Shown here in pieces: positions 36,955 through 46,493 of a stretch of 64,000 nucleotides of DNA (position 1 is its first letter; every line of letters begins with the position of its first letter). The stretch is from NCBI GenBank assembly GCA_022708025.1, contig JAKIZM010000005.1, forward strand, positions 1-64,000. The letters run 5' to 3'. The translations under genes were made by a program, and so were the position numbers. Under the pieces are notes generated by a model. It did not search any database. It was not told the origin of the DNA and worked only from the letters and a program-made list of their open reading frames with translations. Origin of the DNA: Bacteroidota bacterium (lineage in GTDB: Bacteria; Bacteroidota; Ignavibacteria; Ignavibacteriales; Ignavibacteriaceae).

Positions 36955-38190
36955 ATGTCATCAATATTTTTAGAATTACGTGAAGGTTTGGCAATTGCGT
37001 GGCGTGCAATTAAGACTAATAAAATCCGTGCAACACTTACTATGCTGGGAATTTTTATCGGAGTAACAGCAGTAGTTCTTATGTCAACCGCAATTAAAGG
37101 AATTGACAATTCACTGCAGCAGGGAGTAAGTTCACTTGGTTCGGATGTTTTATACATTGATAAATGGGCGTGGTTTTCAAATGAAGAATGGTGGCGGATG
37201 CGAAATCGCAGAAACATTGAAATGGAGGATTATATAAAATTTAAAGATTTGGCGAAGCTGCCTTTAGCTGTTGCGCCGGTTTCCAACTCGGTACAAACCA
37301 TAAAATATGGTGACCGAAAAGTAGAAACGGTTTTCTTAAGTGGTTCCAATGCAGATTATGTGAAAACTACAAATTTTGATTTTGCAGCCGGTAGGTTTTA
37401 TTCTGAAATTGAAAGTGATGGATCAAGAAATGTTGCAGTAATCGGAAGTGAGATAAGTAGTAAATTATTTCCAAGAGGGGATGCTTTAGATAAAACTATT
37501 AAAATTGGTCCTGTAAATTATAAAGTGGTTGGTGTTTTGGCAGAACAGGGGAGCACTCTTTTGGGCGCATTTAATCCGGATAATCAGGTCTTTGTACCTC
37601 TCGGAACTGTTTTCAAAAATTTTGCTTCCAGGCATATGAGATCAATTACTATTAATGTGCGTGCAGCAAGCCCGGAAATGTTAGAAGCAACCAAAGATGA
37701 AGCAGAAGGAATCATGAGAAAAGTCAGAGGTTTGGCACATAATGAACCAAACGATTTTTCTATTAATCAGCAGAAAGGATTAACGAGTTTTCTTGATTCA
37801 ATTACAATTGTTATTAAAATTGCAGGGTTATTTATTACCGGACTATCTCTTTTTGTTGGTGCAGTTGGAATTATGAATATTATGTTTGTTTCTGTTAAAG
37901 AGAGAACCAGAGAAATAGGTTTAAGAAAAGCAATTGGCGCTAAACGCAGGACAATACTTGCACAGTTCTTATTGGAATCATCTGTTATTTGTCTAATCGG
38001 AGGTTTAATTGGTTTAATAGCTGCAATACTTTTAAGTCTAATGCTTAATCAGTTTTTCCCGACTTCAGTTCAATATGATGTGGTTATATTAGCAATTGTT
38101 ATTTCATTGTTAACAGGAATTATCTCAGGATTAGCTCCGGCATATACTGCTGCTAAACTGGACCCCGTTGATGCGCTAAGATATGAGTGA
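36955..38190 (+). CDS. ABC transporter permease 1 (MacB type)
   Basis: This 411-aa permease has the four-helix MacB layout: an N-terminal helix (IRATLTMLGIFIGVTAVVLM), a large periplasmic domain (about residues 50-270), and three C-terminal helices with the FtsX-type EIGLRKAIGAKRRTILAQFLLE motif near residue 320. It ends in LDPVDALRYE, the usual family end. It probably pairs with the following permease as a heterodimer. Confidence 0.92.
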   Translation: MSSIFLELREGLAIAWRAIKTNKIRATLTMLGIFIGVTAVVLMSTAIKGIDNSLQQGVSSLGSDVLYIDKWAWFSNEEWWRMRNRRNIEMEDYIKFKDLAKLPLAVAPVSNSVQTIKYGDRKVETVFLSGSNADYVKTTNFDFAAGRFYSEIESDGSRNVAVIGSEISSKLFPRGDALDKTIKIGPVNYKVVGVLAEQGSTLLGAFNPDNQVFVPLGTVFKNFASRHMRSITINVRAASPEMLEATKDEAEGIMRKVRGLAHNEPNDFSINQQKGLTSFLDSITIVIKIAGLFITGLSLFVGAVGIMNIMFVSVKERTREIGLRKAIGAKRRTILAQFLLESSVICLIGGLIGLIAAILLSLMLNQFFPTSVQYDVVILAIVISLLTGIISGLAPAYTAAKLDPVDALRYE

Positions 38191-38207
38191 TATGAAGGTT
38201 TTTTAAA

Positions 38208-39434
38208 ATGAAATTGAATCAAATATTAATAATCTCGCTTCAGTCATTAAAGAGTAATCGTTTAAGAACTGCGTTAACGATTCTTGGTGTTGTGGTTGGA
38301 ATTTTTTCAATCATTGTAATTATGACTATTCTTACTATGCTGCAAAATAGTATTGATGAAGGTCTATCGAGCCTTAGTAAAAACACTTTTCAAATACAAA
38401 AAAACGATAATGTTATTGGGGGCGGACCAAGAATGCGTGATAGAAGCAGAAAAGATATAACTGTTGAGGAAGGTGAAAGATTAAAAGATATGCTTACTCA
38501 GGCTAAGTATATTGGAGTTGAACAATGGCAATTTGGTATTGTGGTTAAATATGGCAACAAAGAAACAAATCCTAATATATCTGTTGCAGGTATAAATACA
38601 GATGCAATGAGGACTAATGATTGGAATGTGCAGGAAGGAAGAGATTTCCGTGAAAGCGATATAAATCATTCAGCTAATGTTTGTCTGATATTTCAACCAA
38701 TTGTTGAAAAGCTTTTTCCGAATAGTAATCCTATTGGTAAAGAAATCAGAGTAGATGGAAGAACAATGAGAGTAATTGGGATAATTGAACCACAAACCGC
38801 TCTGTTTGGACAAAGCCGTGATAATTATGTTATTGTTCCGATTACAACCTGGCAATCAATGTATGGTAAATATGGTCGTTCAGTGAACATTACTGTCATG
38901 TCTCAAAGTAAAGATGATTATAATCAGGTGATTGAGACAGCTACTGGTTATATGCGTACAATCAGAAAGGTTGCTCCCGGTGAGCCTAATGATTTTTACA
39001 TCTTCAGTAATGAGTCTATGATTGAACAAACAGATCAGATTACCGGACCAATAAAACTTATTGCACTGGCAATTTCTTTAATTGCATTAATTGCTGCCGG
39101 AGTTGGCATTATGAATATTATGCTGGTTTCGGTAACTGAAAGAACTCGTGAAATCGGAATTAGGAAAGCACTTGGCGCGCGTAAGTTGTGGATTTTAATT
39201 CAATTTTTATTTGAAGCAATTATACTCTGTCTTCTTGGTGGAATTTTAGGAATATTAATTGGCGTTGGTATTGGAAACTTTGCCGGCAGTTTTCTTAATG
39301 CTCAAACTGCTGTACCTTGGGATTGGGTATTAATTGGTTTAACTATATGCGTTGCTGTAGGAGTTATCTTCGGTACTTATCCAGCTTACAAAGCTTCTAA
39401 TCTTGATCCGATTGAAGCTTTAAGATATGAATAG
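38208..39434 (+). CDS. ABC transporter permease 2 (MacB type)
   Basis: This 408-aa paralogue of the previous permease has LRTALTILGVVVGIFSII as first helix, a periplasmic domain, EIGIRKALGARKLWILIQFL as the coupling motif, and the same end (LDPIEALRYE). The two permeases have diverged well beyond a recent duplication, so a heterodimer is more likely than redundancy. The substrate is not evident; MacB relatives export macrolides, peptides or lipoproteins. Confidence 0.92.
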   Translation: MKLNQILIISLQSLKSNRLRTALTILGVVVGIFSIIVIMTILTMLQNSIDEGLSSLSKNTFQIQKNDNVIGGGPRMRDRSRKDITVEEGERLKDMLTQAKYIGVEQWQFGIVVKYGNKETNPNISVAGINTDAMRTNDWNVQEGRDFRESDINHSANVCLIFQPIVEKLFPNSNPIGKEIRVDGRTMRVIGIIEPQTALFGQSRDNYVIVPITTWQSMYGKYGRSVNITVMSQSKDDYNQVIETATGYMRTIRKVAPGEPNDFYIFSNESMIEQTDQITGPIKLIALAISLIALIAAGVGIMNIMLVSVTERTREIGIRKALGARKLWILIQFLFEAIILCLLGGILGILIGVGIGNFAGSFLNAQTAVPWDWVLIGLTICVAVGVIFGTYPAYKASNLDPIEALRYE

Positions 39435-39484
39435 AGAATGATATTGGATTAAAATCTGTTTGCTCCGATACATCGCTGCACTTT

Positions 39485-41488
39485 TTAGAAATTCAGATCA
39501 AGCTGCAGACTGAATCTGTTATCAAGATTTCCATTTATTCTATTATCACCTGAACTTAAAGAGGTTTCATCCGGCTTGTAGGTCTCTGAATATTTAGCAG
39601 AAATAGTTAACAGATTAATCGGTTTATATCTTATCAGAAAATACCATCGAACACCTTTTCCGTACATTGCTAAATTTGGCATTACGCCAACCAGATCGTT
39701 TTCAAATTCGTAAACAGCAGAATTAAAAGAATCAGTATGAAAGAAAATTATCCTTCCATATACAGTTAGTTGTTTTAAAAGTAAAAGTCTTGCTTCCTGA
39801 AAAATCAAAAATCCATTTTCATTTTTATTAGCTGAACGCACTAAAAAATTATTATACTCAATCCGGGTTTTTAGTCTGATCTTATTCACTGCATCATAAA
39901 TCAATTCTGTGCGGGCAGTTTGTTTTAATCTTCTTACTATCTTGTCTTCATTATCAATTAATTCAGTGATCTCTTTATTCTCGTATTTATATCTTAATTT
40001 TATTTCAAAGCTCCGGATAAGACTTGTTAAAAAATCAATCAATAGTTCATCACCTTCACTTGAGAGTGAATTTGCAAATGTTCTGTAAGGAAATTTGAAG
40101 ATATCATAATAAAGATTCAGCACACCAATTTTAGTTCTTAATTTAAAACCAGAGTAAAATCCAATCTCGTTATTCGTTTTTCCTGAACGTTCTCCAAATC
40201 CGAAACCAAACAGGTTTTTATAATTCCTTGGATATGATCTTATCGCAGTGGTAAAAATAAAATTATTTGATACTGCAAATTGTAATCCGTTGAATGATGC
40301 AACAGAAGTCTGATCATATGAAGCTTCTCCGAATAAAGTGAATTTATAAAAATTTAAATTATAATAGAGAGATAAATAATTGAAATTATCACCGCTTAAA
40401 TCATACAACGAACCAGATGCCAGAGGTTTATCAAATTTTACTTTATAATAAGTAAACCCGATATTTAAAATATTTGCAGTTCTATAATCTAAAGACCCGC
40501 CGTAAAAAATTTGCTGTGCTGAATTTTTCTTTGCAATTTCATTTGGAGTTCTGTGAAATCCGGTTTTGCTGATTGAAATGATTTCGGTTGATTCTTCATT
40601 TAAAGATGCATCAACAAAATTATTTGAGTAAAATCCTGTCAAACGAAAGTTATCAAATTGAAAAGTTGAAGCAGCACCTCTGAAAAAGTTATACTCAGCA
40701 GCGCTTGTATATGGTCTGATAAATCTGGAATTTTTTTTAACAGGAAAAACTGCATCAGCACCTTTTGAAAAACCAAAAGGACTCCATAATGCTAATCCCT
40801 GTCCAAGTTCAATTGTATAATCGCCTATTACAACATTGTCAATAAAACCTATATCTTTAATTTGAAAATGAAAAGAAGAAAAGTCGGTGTATGATTTTTC
40901 TCCGGGATCTTTTTCAATTAATAAGCCAGCCTGATAATTTTTATCAAATTTTGTTAGCAACCTGTTATAAGTTTTAATTTTTGATCCGGCAAATCTATCA
41001 TTTATAAAACCTTGCCTTGTTTGCAGGTCGTTTGACATTCTGCTTCTGAGTGATGTTTTGAATTTTGAATAAAAGGGAATTGAATATTCATCAGCATCAG
41101 GAAATTCTTCCTGATCGAACTTAATTTCTGTTGTTAAAAAGGGAATAATCTTTTCGATCAGATCCTTATTTAAATCCCTTATAGCAAATAATTCATTTGT
41201 GGAATAAAAATAACCGAATTTTTCTCTGTGTTTAATTATTTTTTCAGCAGAAACATTATCCAATCCGGGAATTTTCGTTAAATCAAAAATATCTGCTTTG
41301 TTTAAATCTATTGGATTGGTAATTATATCTTCAACATAATCGTAAAGATCTTCAGCTTCTGATTCACTTTCTGTTTCGATTAATACATCATCAAGAATTT
41401 CTTCGGTCTTCAGAATAGTACTATCTGTTTGAGAATATACAGGGATAATGAGTATAATTAAAAAAACAATTGTTAATAAAAATCTCAA
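39485..41488 (-). CDS. Outer-membrane barrel-like protein with N-terminal helix-hairpin-helix domain
   Basis: This 667-aa protein has a signal peptide (FLLTIVFLIILIIPVYS) and an acidic linker. Residues about 55-115 are ComEA-like helix-hairpin-helix units (PIDLNKADIFDLTKIPGL, then the second hairpin). The remaining 500 residues have alternating polar/hydrophobic strands and end in FSLQLDLNF, as a beta-barrel does. HhH domains bind DNA, so a surface DNA-binding function is possible but not shown. It follows a PorV-type gene directly, separated by no bases. Confidence 0.75.
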   Translation of the reverse strand: MRFLLTIVFLIILIIPVYSQTDSTILKTEEILDDVLIETESESEAEDLYDYVEDIITNPIDLNKADIFDLTKIPGLDNVSAEKIIKHREKFGYFYSTNELFAIRDLNKDLIEKIIPFLTTEIKFDQEEFPDADEYSIPFYSKFKTSLRSRMSNDLQTRQGFINDRFAGSKIKTYNRLLTKFDKNYQAGLLIEKDPGEKSYTDFSSFHFQIKDIGFIDNVVIGDYTIELGQGLALWSPFGFSKGADAVFPVKKNSRFIRPYTSAAEYNFFRGAASTFQFDNFRLTGFYSNNFVDASLNEESTEIISISKTGFHRTPNEIAKKNSAQQIFYGGSLDYRTANILNIGFTYYKVKFDKPLASGSLYDLSGDNFNYLSLYYNLNFYKFTLFGEASYDQTSVASFNGLQFAVSNNFIFTTAIRSYPRNYKNLFGFGFGERSGKTNNEIGFYSGFKLRTKIGVLNLYYDIFKFPYRTFANSLSSEGDELLIDFLTSLIRSFEIKLRYKYENKEITELIDNEDKIVRRLKQTARTELIYDAVNKIRLKTRIEYNNFLVRSANKNENGFLIFQEARLLLLKQLTVYGRIIFFHTDSFNSAVYEFENDLVGVMPNLAMYGKGVRWYFLIRYKPINLLTISAKYSETYKPDETSLSSGDNRINGNLDNRFSLQLDLNF

Positions 41489-42343
41489 TTATTCAATCCC
41501 AAGATTTTTTCGGATAGATTTATTTCTGTTTTCTTCACGACCAAAACTTACAATAATTCCAGCCTGATGTGTAAATCCGAGATCATTATGGTTGAATATT
41601 GCATAATCAAAACTATAATTAAGATAATTGATTCCGATTCCTGCACTGAATCTTGATGGTTCATTTGAAAATCCAGTACGTAAAGAAATGTATTCAACTA
41701 TATCATAATTAATCCCGAACTGAAATGAAGCTTTATACTTAATATCTTTATCAACTGCAAAGTTCAGACTTAATTCATCAATCACATCATAAGATATTCC
41801 TGCATTAATAACCACAGGTATCTGATTTTCTGTATTGCTGTAAGATGCACGATTTATATTGTGCAGATAAAAACCTAATCTCAGATCGTTTGCAATGTAT
41901 GCCAATCCGCCAAGATTTAAATATAATACGCCGTTATTACCATAATTTTTTATCGATACAGTCTGATAATTAACTGTTGTACCAAAAAAGAATTTTTTGT
42001 TGTAATTGTATGAATATCCGAGTGCAATTTTTGTTTCACGAAAAAGATCAAATCCATAAGTCATTCCGCCAAGTGAAAAAGATCCGATGTCTGTTGGTTC
42101 GTGATAAGCAATAAAACCGTTTGAAAGTTCTGTTAAACCAAAAGGGGCAGGGGAATAATAAATACCTACTTCTCTCCAATTCATTTGAGATAATCCTGCA
42201 GGATTATTAAAAATGCTGAAAACATCGTTGCTTAGTGCAACATCTGAATTGGATAAAGATATTTGTTTAGCGCCAGGATTGTACTGAGAATATGCACTAA
42301 AAGTTAATAAGTAAATTATTATAATTGTAATGGATTGTTTCAT
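41489..42343 (-). CDS. PorV/PorQ-type outer-membrane protein
   Basis: This protein of about 284 aa has a signal peptide (SITIIIIYLLTFSAYS), the ALSNDVFSIFNNPAGLSQMN segment characteristic of the PorV/PorQ/FadL-like barrels, and a strand-rich body. PorV/PorQ proteins shuttle or assist type IX cargo at the cell surface in Bacteroidota. ATG at 42343 is chosen since GGAG precedes it closely; a TTG at 42352 is possible. Divergent from porD, 73 nt apart. Confidence 0.75.
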   Translation of the reverse strand: MKQSITIIIIYLLTFSAYSQYNPGAKQISLSNSDVALSNDVFSIFNNPAGLSQMNWREVGIYYSPAPFGLTELSNGFIAYHEPTDIGSFSLGGMTYGFDLFRETKIALGYSYNYNKKFFFGTTVNYQTVSIKNYGNNGVLYLNLGGLAYIANDLRLGFYLHNINRASYSNTENQIPVVINAGISYDVIDELSLNFAVDKDIKYKASFQFGINYDIVEYISLRTGFSNEPSRFSAGIGINYLNYSFDYAIFNHNDLGFTHQAGIIVSFGREENRNKSIRKNLGIE

Positions 42344-42416
42344 AAACTCCAAACTTTATAGTTCGAGTATATTCAAATTCATATTTTAAGTCAAATAAAA
42401 GAATTTAAGGATTGTA

Positions 42417-43295
42417 ATGAGATATTTGATTTTTATGTTATTGTTTCCTTTTACATTAACTTTTTCTCAGGAATTACATTGTACAGTAACTGTAAATTAT
42501 GAAGGCTTGGCAGTAATCAGCCGTGAGCGATTAGCTGATTTTGCTGGTATAATTGAATCATATATGAATACCACTCAGTTTACTTCGGAAAAGTGGGATG
42601 GAGAAAAGATTGATTGTTCTTTAAGTATATTTTTTACCAGCGTTGCAAACGAAACCGATTATTCAGCTCAGGTTGTTATTGTTTCAACAAGACCGGTTTA
42701 TAAATCTACACGACAATCACCTATGCTAACAATAAATGATGCAAACTGGTCATTCAGATATCTGCCTAATCAGGCTTTGTATGCCAATCAGGCAACATTC
42801 GATCCGCTTACAAGCTATTTGGATTTTTATGCAAATATTATCATTGGTTTCGATTGGGAAACCTGGGCAGAACTTGGCGGCTCGCTGTACTTTAGTAAAG
42901 CATCTGATATTATTAACTTAAGTATCAGCAGCCCGTTTAAAAAAGGCTGGGAACAAAGCAGCGCATCTTATTCAAGATGGGGATTATGTAATGATCTTTT
43001 AAATGACAAATATCGTCCTTTCAGAGAAGCTTTTTATGAGTATCATTACGGAGTGGATGAGTTTCAAATCCGTAAAAAAGATGCACAGGATAAATTAGTT
43101 CACATGATAAATGTTCTTGAGGAAATGCAGAAGAAAGTTGGAATTGCTAACAGTGTATTGATTAAGCAGTTCTTCGATACAAAATACGGTGAATTTATAG
43201 AGTTACTTCGGGATTATCCGGATTTATCGGTATTTGGGAAATTAAAAAAAATAGATCCGGGACATGCTTCCAAGTATGATGAAGCAATGAAATAA
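42417..43295 (+). CDS. porD: PorD / DUF4835 family protein
   Basis: This 292-aa secreted protein has a signal peptide (YLIFMLLFPFTLTFSQ) and the DUF4835 hallmarks: ELHCTVTVNYEGL, WDGEKIDCSLSIFF and LTSYLDFYANIIIGFD. Families of this type are linked to the type IX secretion apparatus of Bacteroidota and relatives. The protein has no membrane helix beyond the signal and would be periplasmic. It is convergent with the HEAT-cyclophilin gene (stops 1 nt apart). Confidence 0.85.
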   Translation: MRYLIFMLLFPFTLTFSQELHCTVTVNYEGLAVISRERLADFAGIIESYMNTTQFTSEKWDGEKIDCSLSIFFTSVANETDYSAQVVIVSTRPVYKSTRQSPMLTINDANWSFRYLPNQALYANQATFDPLTSYLDFYANIIIGFDWETWAELGGSLYFSKASDIINLSISSPFKKGWEQSSASYSRWGLCNDLLNDKYRPFREAFYEYHYGVDEFQIRKKDAQDKLVHMINVLEEMQKKVGIANSVLIKQFFDTKYGEFIELLRDYPDLSVFGKLKKIDPGHASKYDEAMK

Positions 43296-43296
43296 A

Positions 43297-45288
43297 TTAT
43301 TTTAATTCGATACCAAGAATATTATCATTCTCAGTTATACGATAAACTACATCCAAGCCATTTATAACTTTACCGAACAAAGTATATCTTCTGTTAAGAT
43401 GTGGATAAGAGTCCTGCATAATAAAAAATTGTGAGCTTTCAGTATCCTTACCCGCACTTGCCATTCCAACGTATCCGGTATTAAAACTATTATCAGAAAA
43501 TTCTGAAACTATATTATATCCCGGTCCGCCCCAGCCGGTTGCAGTCGGATCTCCGGCTTGAATTACAAAACTGGGGACAACGCGATGGAACATTATTCCA
43601 TTATAAAAATTTTCTTTTGCAAGCATACAAAAATTTGCAACTGAAACAAGTGCAATATCAGAATATAATTCTATTACTATATTGCCTTTAGTTGTTTTTA
43701 TTTCTGCCTGTTTATATTTAAAAGCGTTAGCCCAGATGTCATCAAATTTATCTAATTCTTTAAAACCAATATTATGTTCATTGGTCTTATTTGCTGCAAA
43801 TTTTCTGATAGAATGAAGCTTTGATGAGCTGGCATTTTTTATTATTTCAAAATAAAAACCAGAATCTATTTTTTCTGCCAGATTAACTAAAGACATTACA
43901 GCCTCAAGATAATCAGAATTATTTTTATGATTTTTTATTTGATTTAGTATTATATCCTTTAATTCATCCCTATTTTCTGAGATGAAATCCAAACCAATTT
44001 CATCAGCAGCAATTGAAATCAATGGCGGAAAAGATGATTGCAAAGCTGATGTAACAATCTGTTTTAACTCTGAGGATTCAGAAAAAGTGTCTTTAAATTC
44101 AAGTATTAAAGGAAGAATATTTATTTGGTCCAATAACTCTGATGTTGAAAAATAAGAATCATATAATATTCTAAATGCTTCATTTTCATCAGGGTTTTTA
44201 GCATAGAACTGATATTTGTATTTATTGCTTAAATGCAGCTCATTTAATAATAGCTTATGATTCTCATAGTCACCAAATAAATCAAATCTGCTTAAAAATA
44301 ATTCACCTTTTATACTATTTTGTTTTATTGTATCAAACAGAAAGTTATCAATATTTTCAATCAGAAATTCTTTTATTGAATCATTTAAAAATGGTTTTAT
44401 ATTTTTTATAGATGTCGCTGATTGTAAAAACACATTTGGATTATTATCGTTTAAAAATTTTAAGTATAGTCTGATATTTTCATTTGGGAATGAAACTGGA
44501 TTTGTTCCTAATAAATGCAGCACTTTAAGTAATTGAATTTTAGTTAAAAATGCTTCTGAATTTAAAATGTATGATAAATCCTTTTCAGTAATATCAAAGC
44601 AGTTTTTATTATTAATATTCATTAAAACAAATGTTAAAAACTGATCATCTTTCTTTGCAAAATCTGAGATCAATAATTCTTTAATTGTTTCTTTGCTTAA
44701 ACTATTATTTCTATAGCGCGCTAATGCAAATAAAGCTGACTTGATTCTGTTTTTTGTTGAGAGCGGGTTAGTTATTTCTGTTTCTAAAATTGATATAGCT
44801 TCTTCATCCATAATTCCACGAATCTGGAATTGAAGGATTGCATCTGCTATTCCTTCGTAAGGGAAAAATGTTTTGTTAAATGATTTATAAAACTGGATTA
44901 ATTTTTGAAGATCATCTTGATTCCCGATTTTCCCAATTGCAAAAAGAATATTTGGAGTTAGATCTGCTGAAACTGATAAATGTGTACTAGTCCACAAAAA
45001 ATTAAGAGATTGTTTACAACTTCCTATTTGACCAAGTGCAAAAAAAATATCTTTCCCATATTTATCTAAATCTAACTTAATTAAATCCGGAACAAAAGTA
45101 GTATCACTTTGAGCTATAGAAAGAATTGCTGCACGGACTTCTCTCTCATCATTAGAGTGTAAATATCCAGATATTATATTTTTATCAAAACTTCTTTCAT
45201 AAGTAGTTTTGATAAGATCATACATTGTGGAATCATATTGAGCGAATAAAAAATTACTCAATACAATAAATGATATGAGGACTTTCAT
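43297..45288 (-). CDS. HEAT-repeat protein fused to a cyclophilin-type peptidyl-prolyl isomerase
   Basis: This 663-aa protein has a signal peptide (ISFIVLSNFLFAQ), then some 480 residues of helical HEAT-like repeats. The C-terminal cyclophilin domain covers about 510-655. Cyclophilin hallmarks are TTKGNIVIELYSDIALVSV, FYNGIMFHRVVPSFVIQAGD, GPGYNIVSEF, and ESSQFFIMQDSYPHLNRRYTLFG. The catalytic Arg (FHRV) is present. It would help fold periplasmic or outer-membrane proteins. The long HEAT part may hold clients. Confidence 0.9.
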   Translation of the reverse strand: MKVLISFIVLSNFLFAQYDSTMYDLIKTTYERSFDKNIISGYLHSNDEREVRAAILSIAQSDTTFVPDLIKLDLDKYGKDIFFALGQIGSCKQSLNFLWTSTHLSVSADLTPNILFAIGKIGNQDDLQKLIQFYKSFNKTFFPYEGIADAILQFQIRGIMDEEAISILETEITNPLSTKNRIKSALFALARYRNNSLSKETIKELLISDFAKKDDQFLTFVLMNINNKNCFDITEKDLSYILNSEAFLTKIQLLKVLHLLGTNPVSFPNENIRLYLKFLNDNNPNVFLQSATSIKNIKPFLNDSIKEFLIENIDNFLFDTIKQNSIKGELFLSRFDLFGDYENHKLLLNELHLSNKYKYQFYAKNPDENEAFRILYDSYFSTSELLDQINILPLILEFKDTFSESSELKQIVTSALQSSFPPLISIAADEIGLDFISENRDELKDIILNQIKNHKNNSDYLEAVMSLVNLAEKIDSGFYFEIIKNASSSKLHSIRKFAANKTNEHNIGFKELDKFDDIWANAFKYKQAEIKTTKGNIVIELYSDIALVSVANFCMLAKENFYNGIMFHRVVPSFVIQAGDPTATGWGGPGYNIVSEFSDNSFNTGYVGMASAGKDTESSQFFIMQDSYPHLNRRYTLFGKVINGLDVVYRITENDNILGIELK

Positions 45289-45306
45289 TATGCCTCAAAG
45301 AAAAAA

Positions 45307-46428
45307 TTAAAGATCTGCCTGCCAGATCCGATACTTTTTATATATTTCGCCGTTTAAAATCTCTGCGCCACGGTTCATCATATCATTATCCTCTAAAATC
45401 CAGCTTGCTTCACCCAAGTCAATTCCGAGTGCATGAGCACGATTGACAATTTCCCAGTAGAAAACAGCATCAAGTCCTTTTTTCTGGTGTTCAGGTATAA
45501 TTCCAAGTGTAATGATTCTTGCCCAGGTGATTTTTTTCTTTTGGGTAAATAATTTTAAAAAGTTGAAAGGTAAAAGTCTTCCATTCATATTTTTAAATAC
45601 CTGATTATAATCAAGCATTACTAAAGAAAATCCCACTAACTGGTTATCGATTTCCCCGAATAAAATTAGAGAAGGTTCTGCCAAAGGCTTAAGATCTTTT
45701 GCCATTGCATCTATCTGTGCACCTGTCATTGGAACAAATCCCCAGTTTGGTGCCCAGGCTTTATTATAAACTATCTTAACTTTTTCCAATTCTTTTGGAA
45801 AATGTTTCATATCTAATTGTGTGATCTTCAGTTTATAGCGATCTCTTGCAAGCTGTTGAACTCTTTTCATTTTTTCTGAAGCCATTACTTTATGATTCTC
45901 TAATTTGTAAGCATAAAGATCTTTAGCTTTGGTCATTCCATAGTTTTTACATAATGTAAGATAATATTTTGGATTATAAGTCATTAATAATCTTGGTGTA
46001 TCATCAAATCCTTCTAAAAGCATTCCCCATTCATCATTACTTGAAGGATTAGCGGGACCTAACATTCTTGTTAATCCTTTTTCTTTCAGCCATTTCTTTG
46101 CAATATCAAAAAGTGCATTGGCAACCTGTTGATCATTTATTGATTCAAAAAATCCCCAGAAACCTGAATTATCATTATGAAGTTTCAGATGAGTATCATT
46201 TTTAATTGCTGCAATTCTTCCAACGATTTGGTTATCTCTGTATGCAATAAAATAATCTGCAGAAGCATCCTGAAAGAAGGGATTTTTTTCTTTATTCAGT
46301 AAAGTTTTTCTTTCCATAATTAATGGCGGCACCCAATACTGATCATTTTTATAAAAACCCCATTGGCATTTTATAAAAGTGTTTAAATCTGAGCTTGATT
46401 CAACTTTTTTGATTACAATATCCTGCAT
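45307..46428 (-). CDS. GNAT-fold N-acyltransferase, candidate bacterial ceramide synthase
   Basis: This 373-aa protein has GNAT features: YFIAYRDNQIVGRIAAI (strand with the beta bulge) and IITLGIIPEHQKKGLDAVFYWEIVNRA (acyl-CoA pyrophosphate loop region). It has no signal peptide. It lies downstream of a serine palmitoyltransferase gene on the same strand, with a putative terminator between the two. Bacterial ceramide synthases are GNAT-like proteins encoded near spt in other phyla, so this role is a reasonable inference. An unrelated acetyltransferase role cannot be excluded. Confidence 0.75.
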   Translation of the reverse strand: MQDIVIKKVESSSDLNTFIKCQWGFYKNDQYWVPPLIMERKTLLNKEKNPFFQDASADYFIAYRDNQIVGRIAAIKNDTHLKLHNDNSGFWGFFESINDQQVANALFDIAKKWLKEKGLTRMLGPANPSSNDEWGMLLEGFDDTPRLLMTYNPKYYLTLCKNYGMTKAKDLYAYKLENHKVMASEKMKRVQQLARDRYKLKITQLDMKHFPKELEKVKIVYNKAWAPNWGFVPMTGAQIDAMAKDLKPLAEPSLILFGEIDNQLVGFSLVMLDYNQVFKNMNGRLLPFNFLKLFTQKKKITWARIITLGIIPEHQKKGLDAVFYWEIVNRAHALGIDLGEASWILEDNDMMNRGAEILNGEIYKKYRIWQADL

Positions 46429-46441
46429 AAACTTCCCTTAA

Positions 46442-46475
46442 TAAAAAAAAGCATACCCGTTTATGAGTATGCTTC
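46442..46475 (-). terminator. Terminator after spt
   Basis: On the minus strand AAGCATAC/GTATGCTT form an 8-bp stem (46449-46456 with 46467-46474) with a 10-nt loop, followed by a T-run (46443-46450 on the plus strand as A). It lies after the spt stop and before the GNAT start, so the GNAT gene may be transcribed partly by readthrough. Confidence 0.85.
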
Positions 46476-46493
46476 TATTTGGTTTAACTAAGC

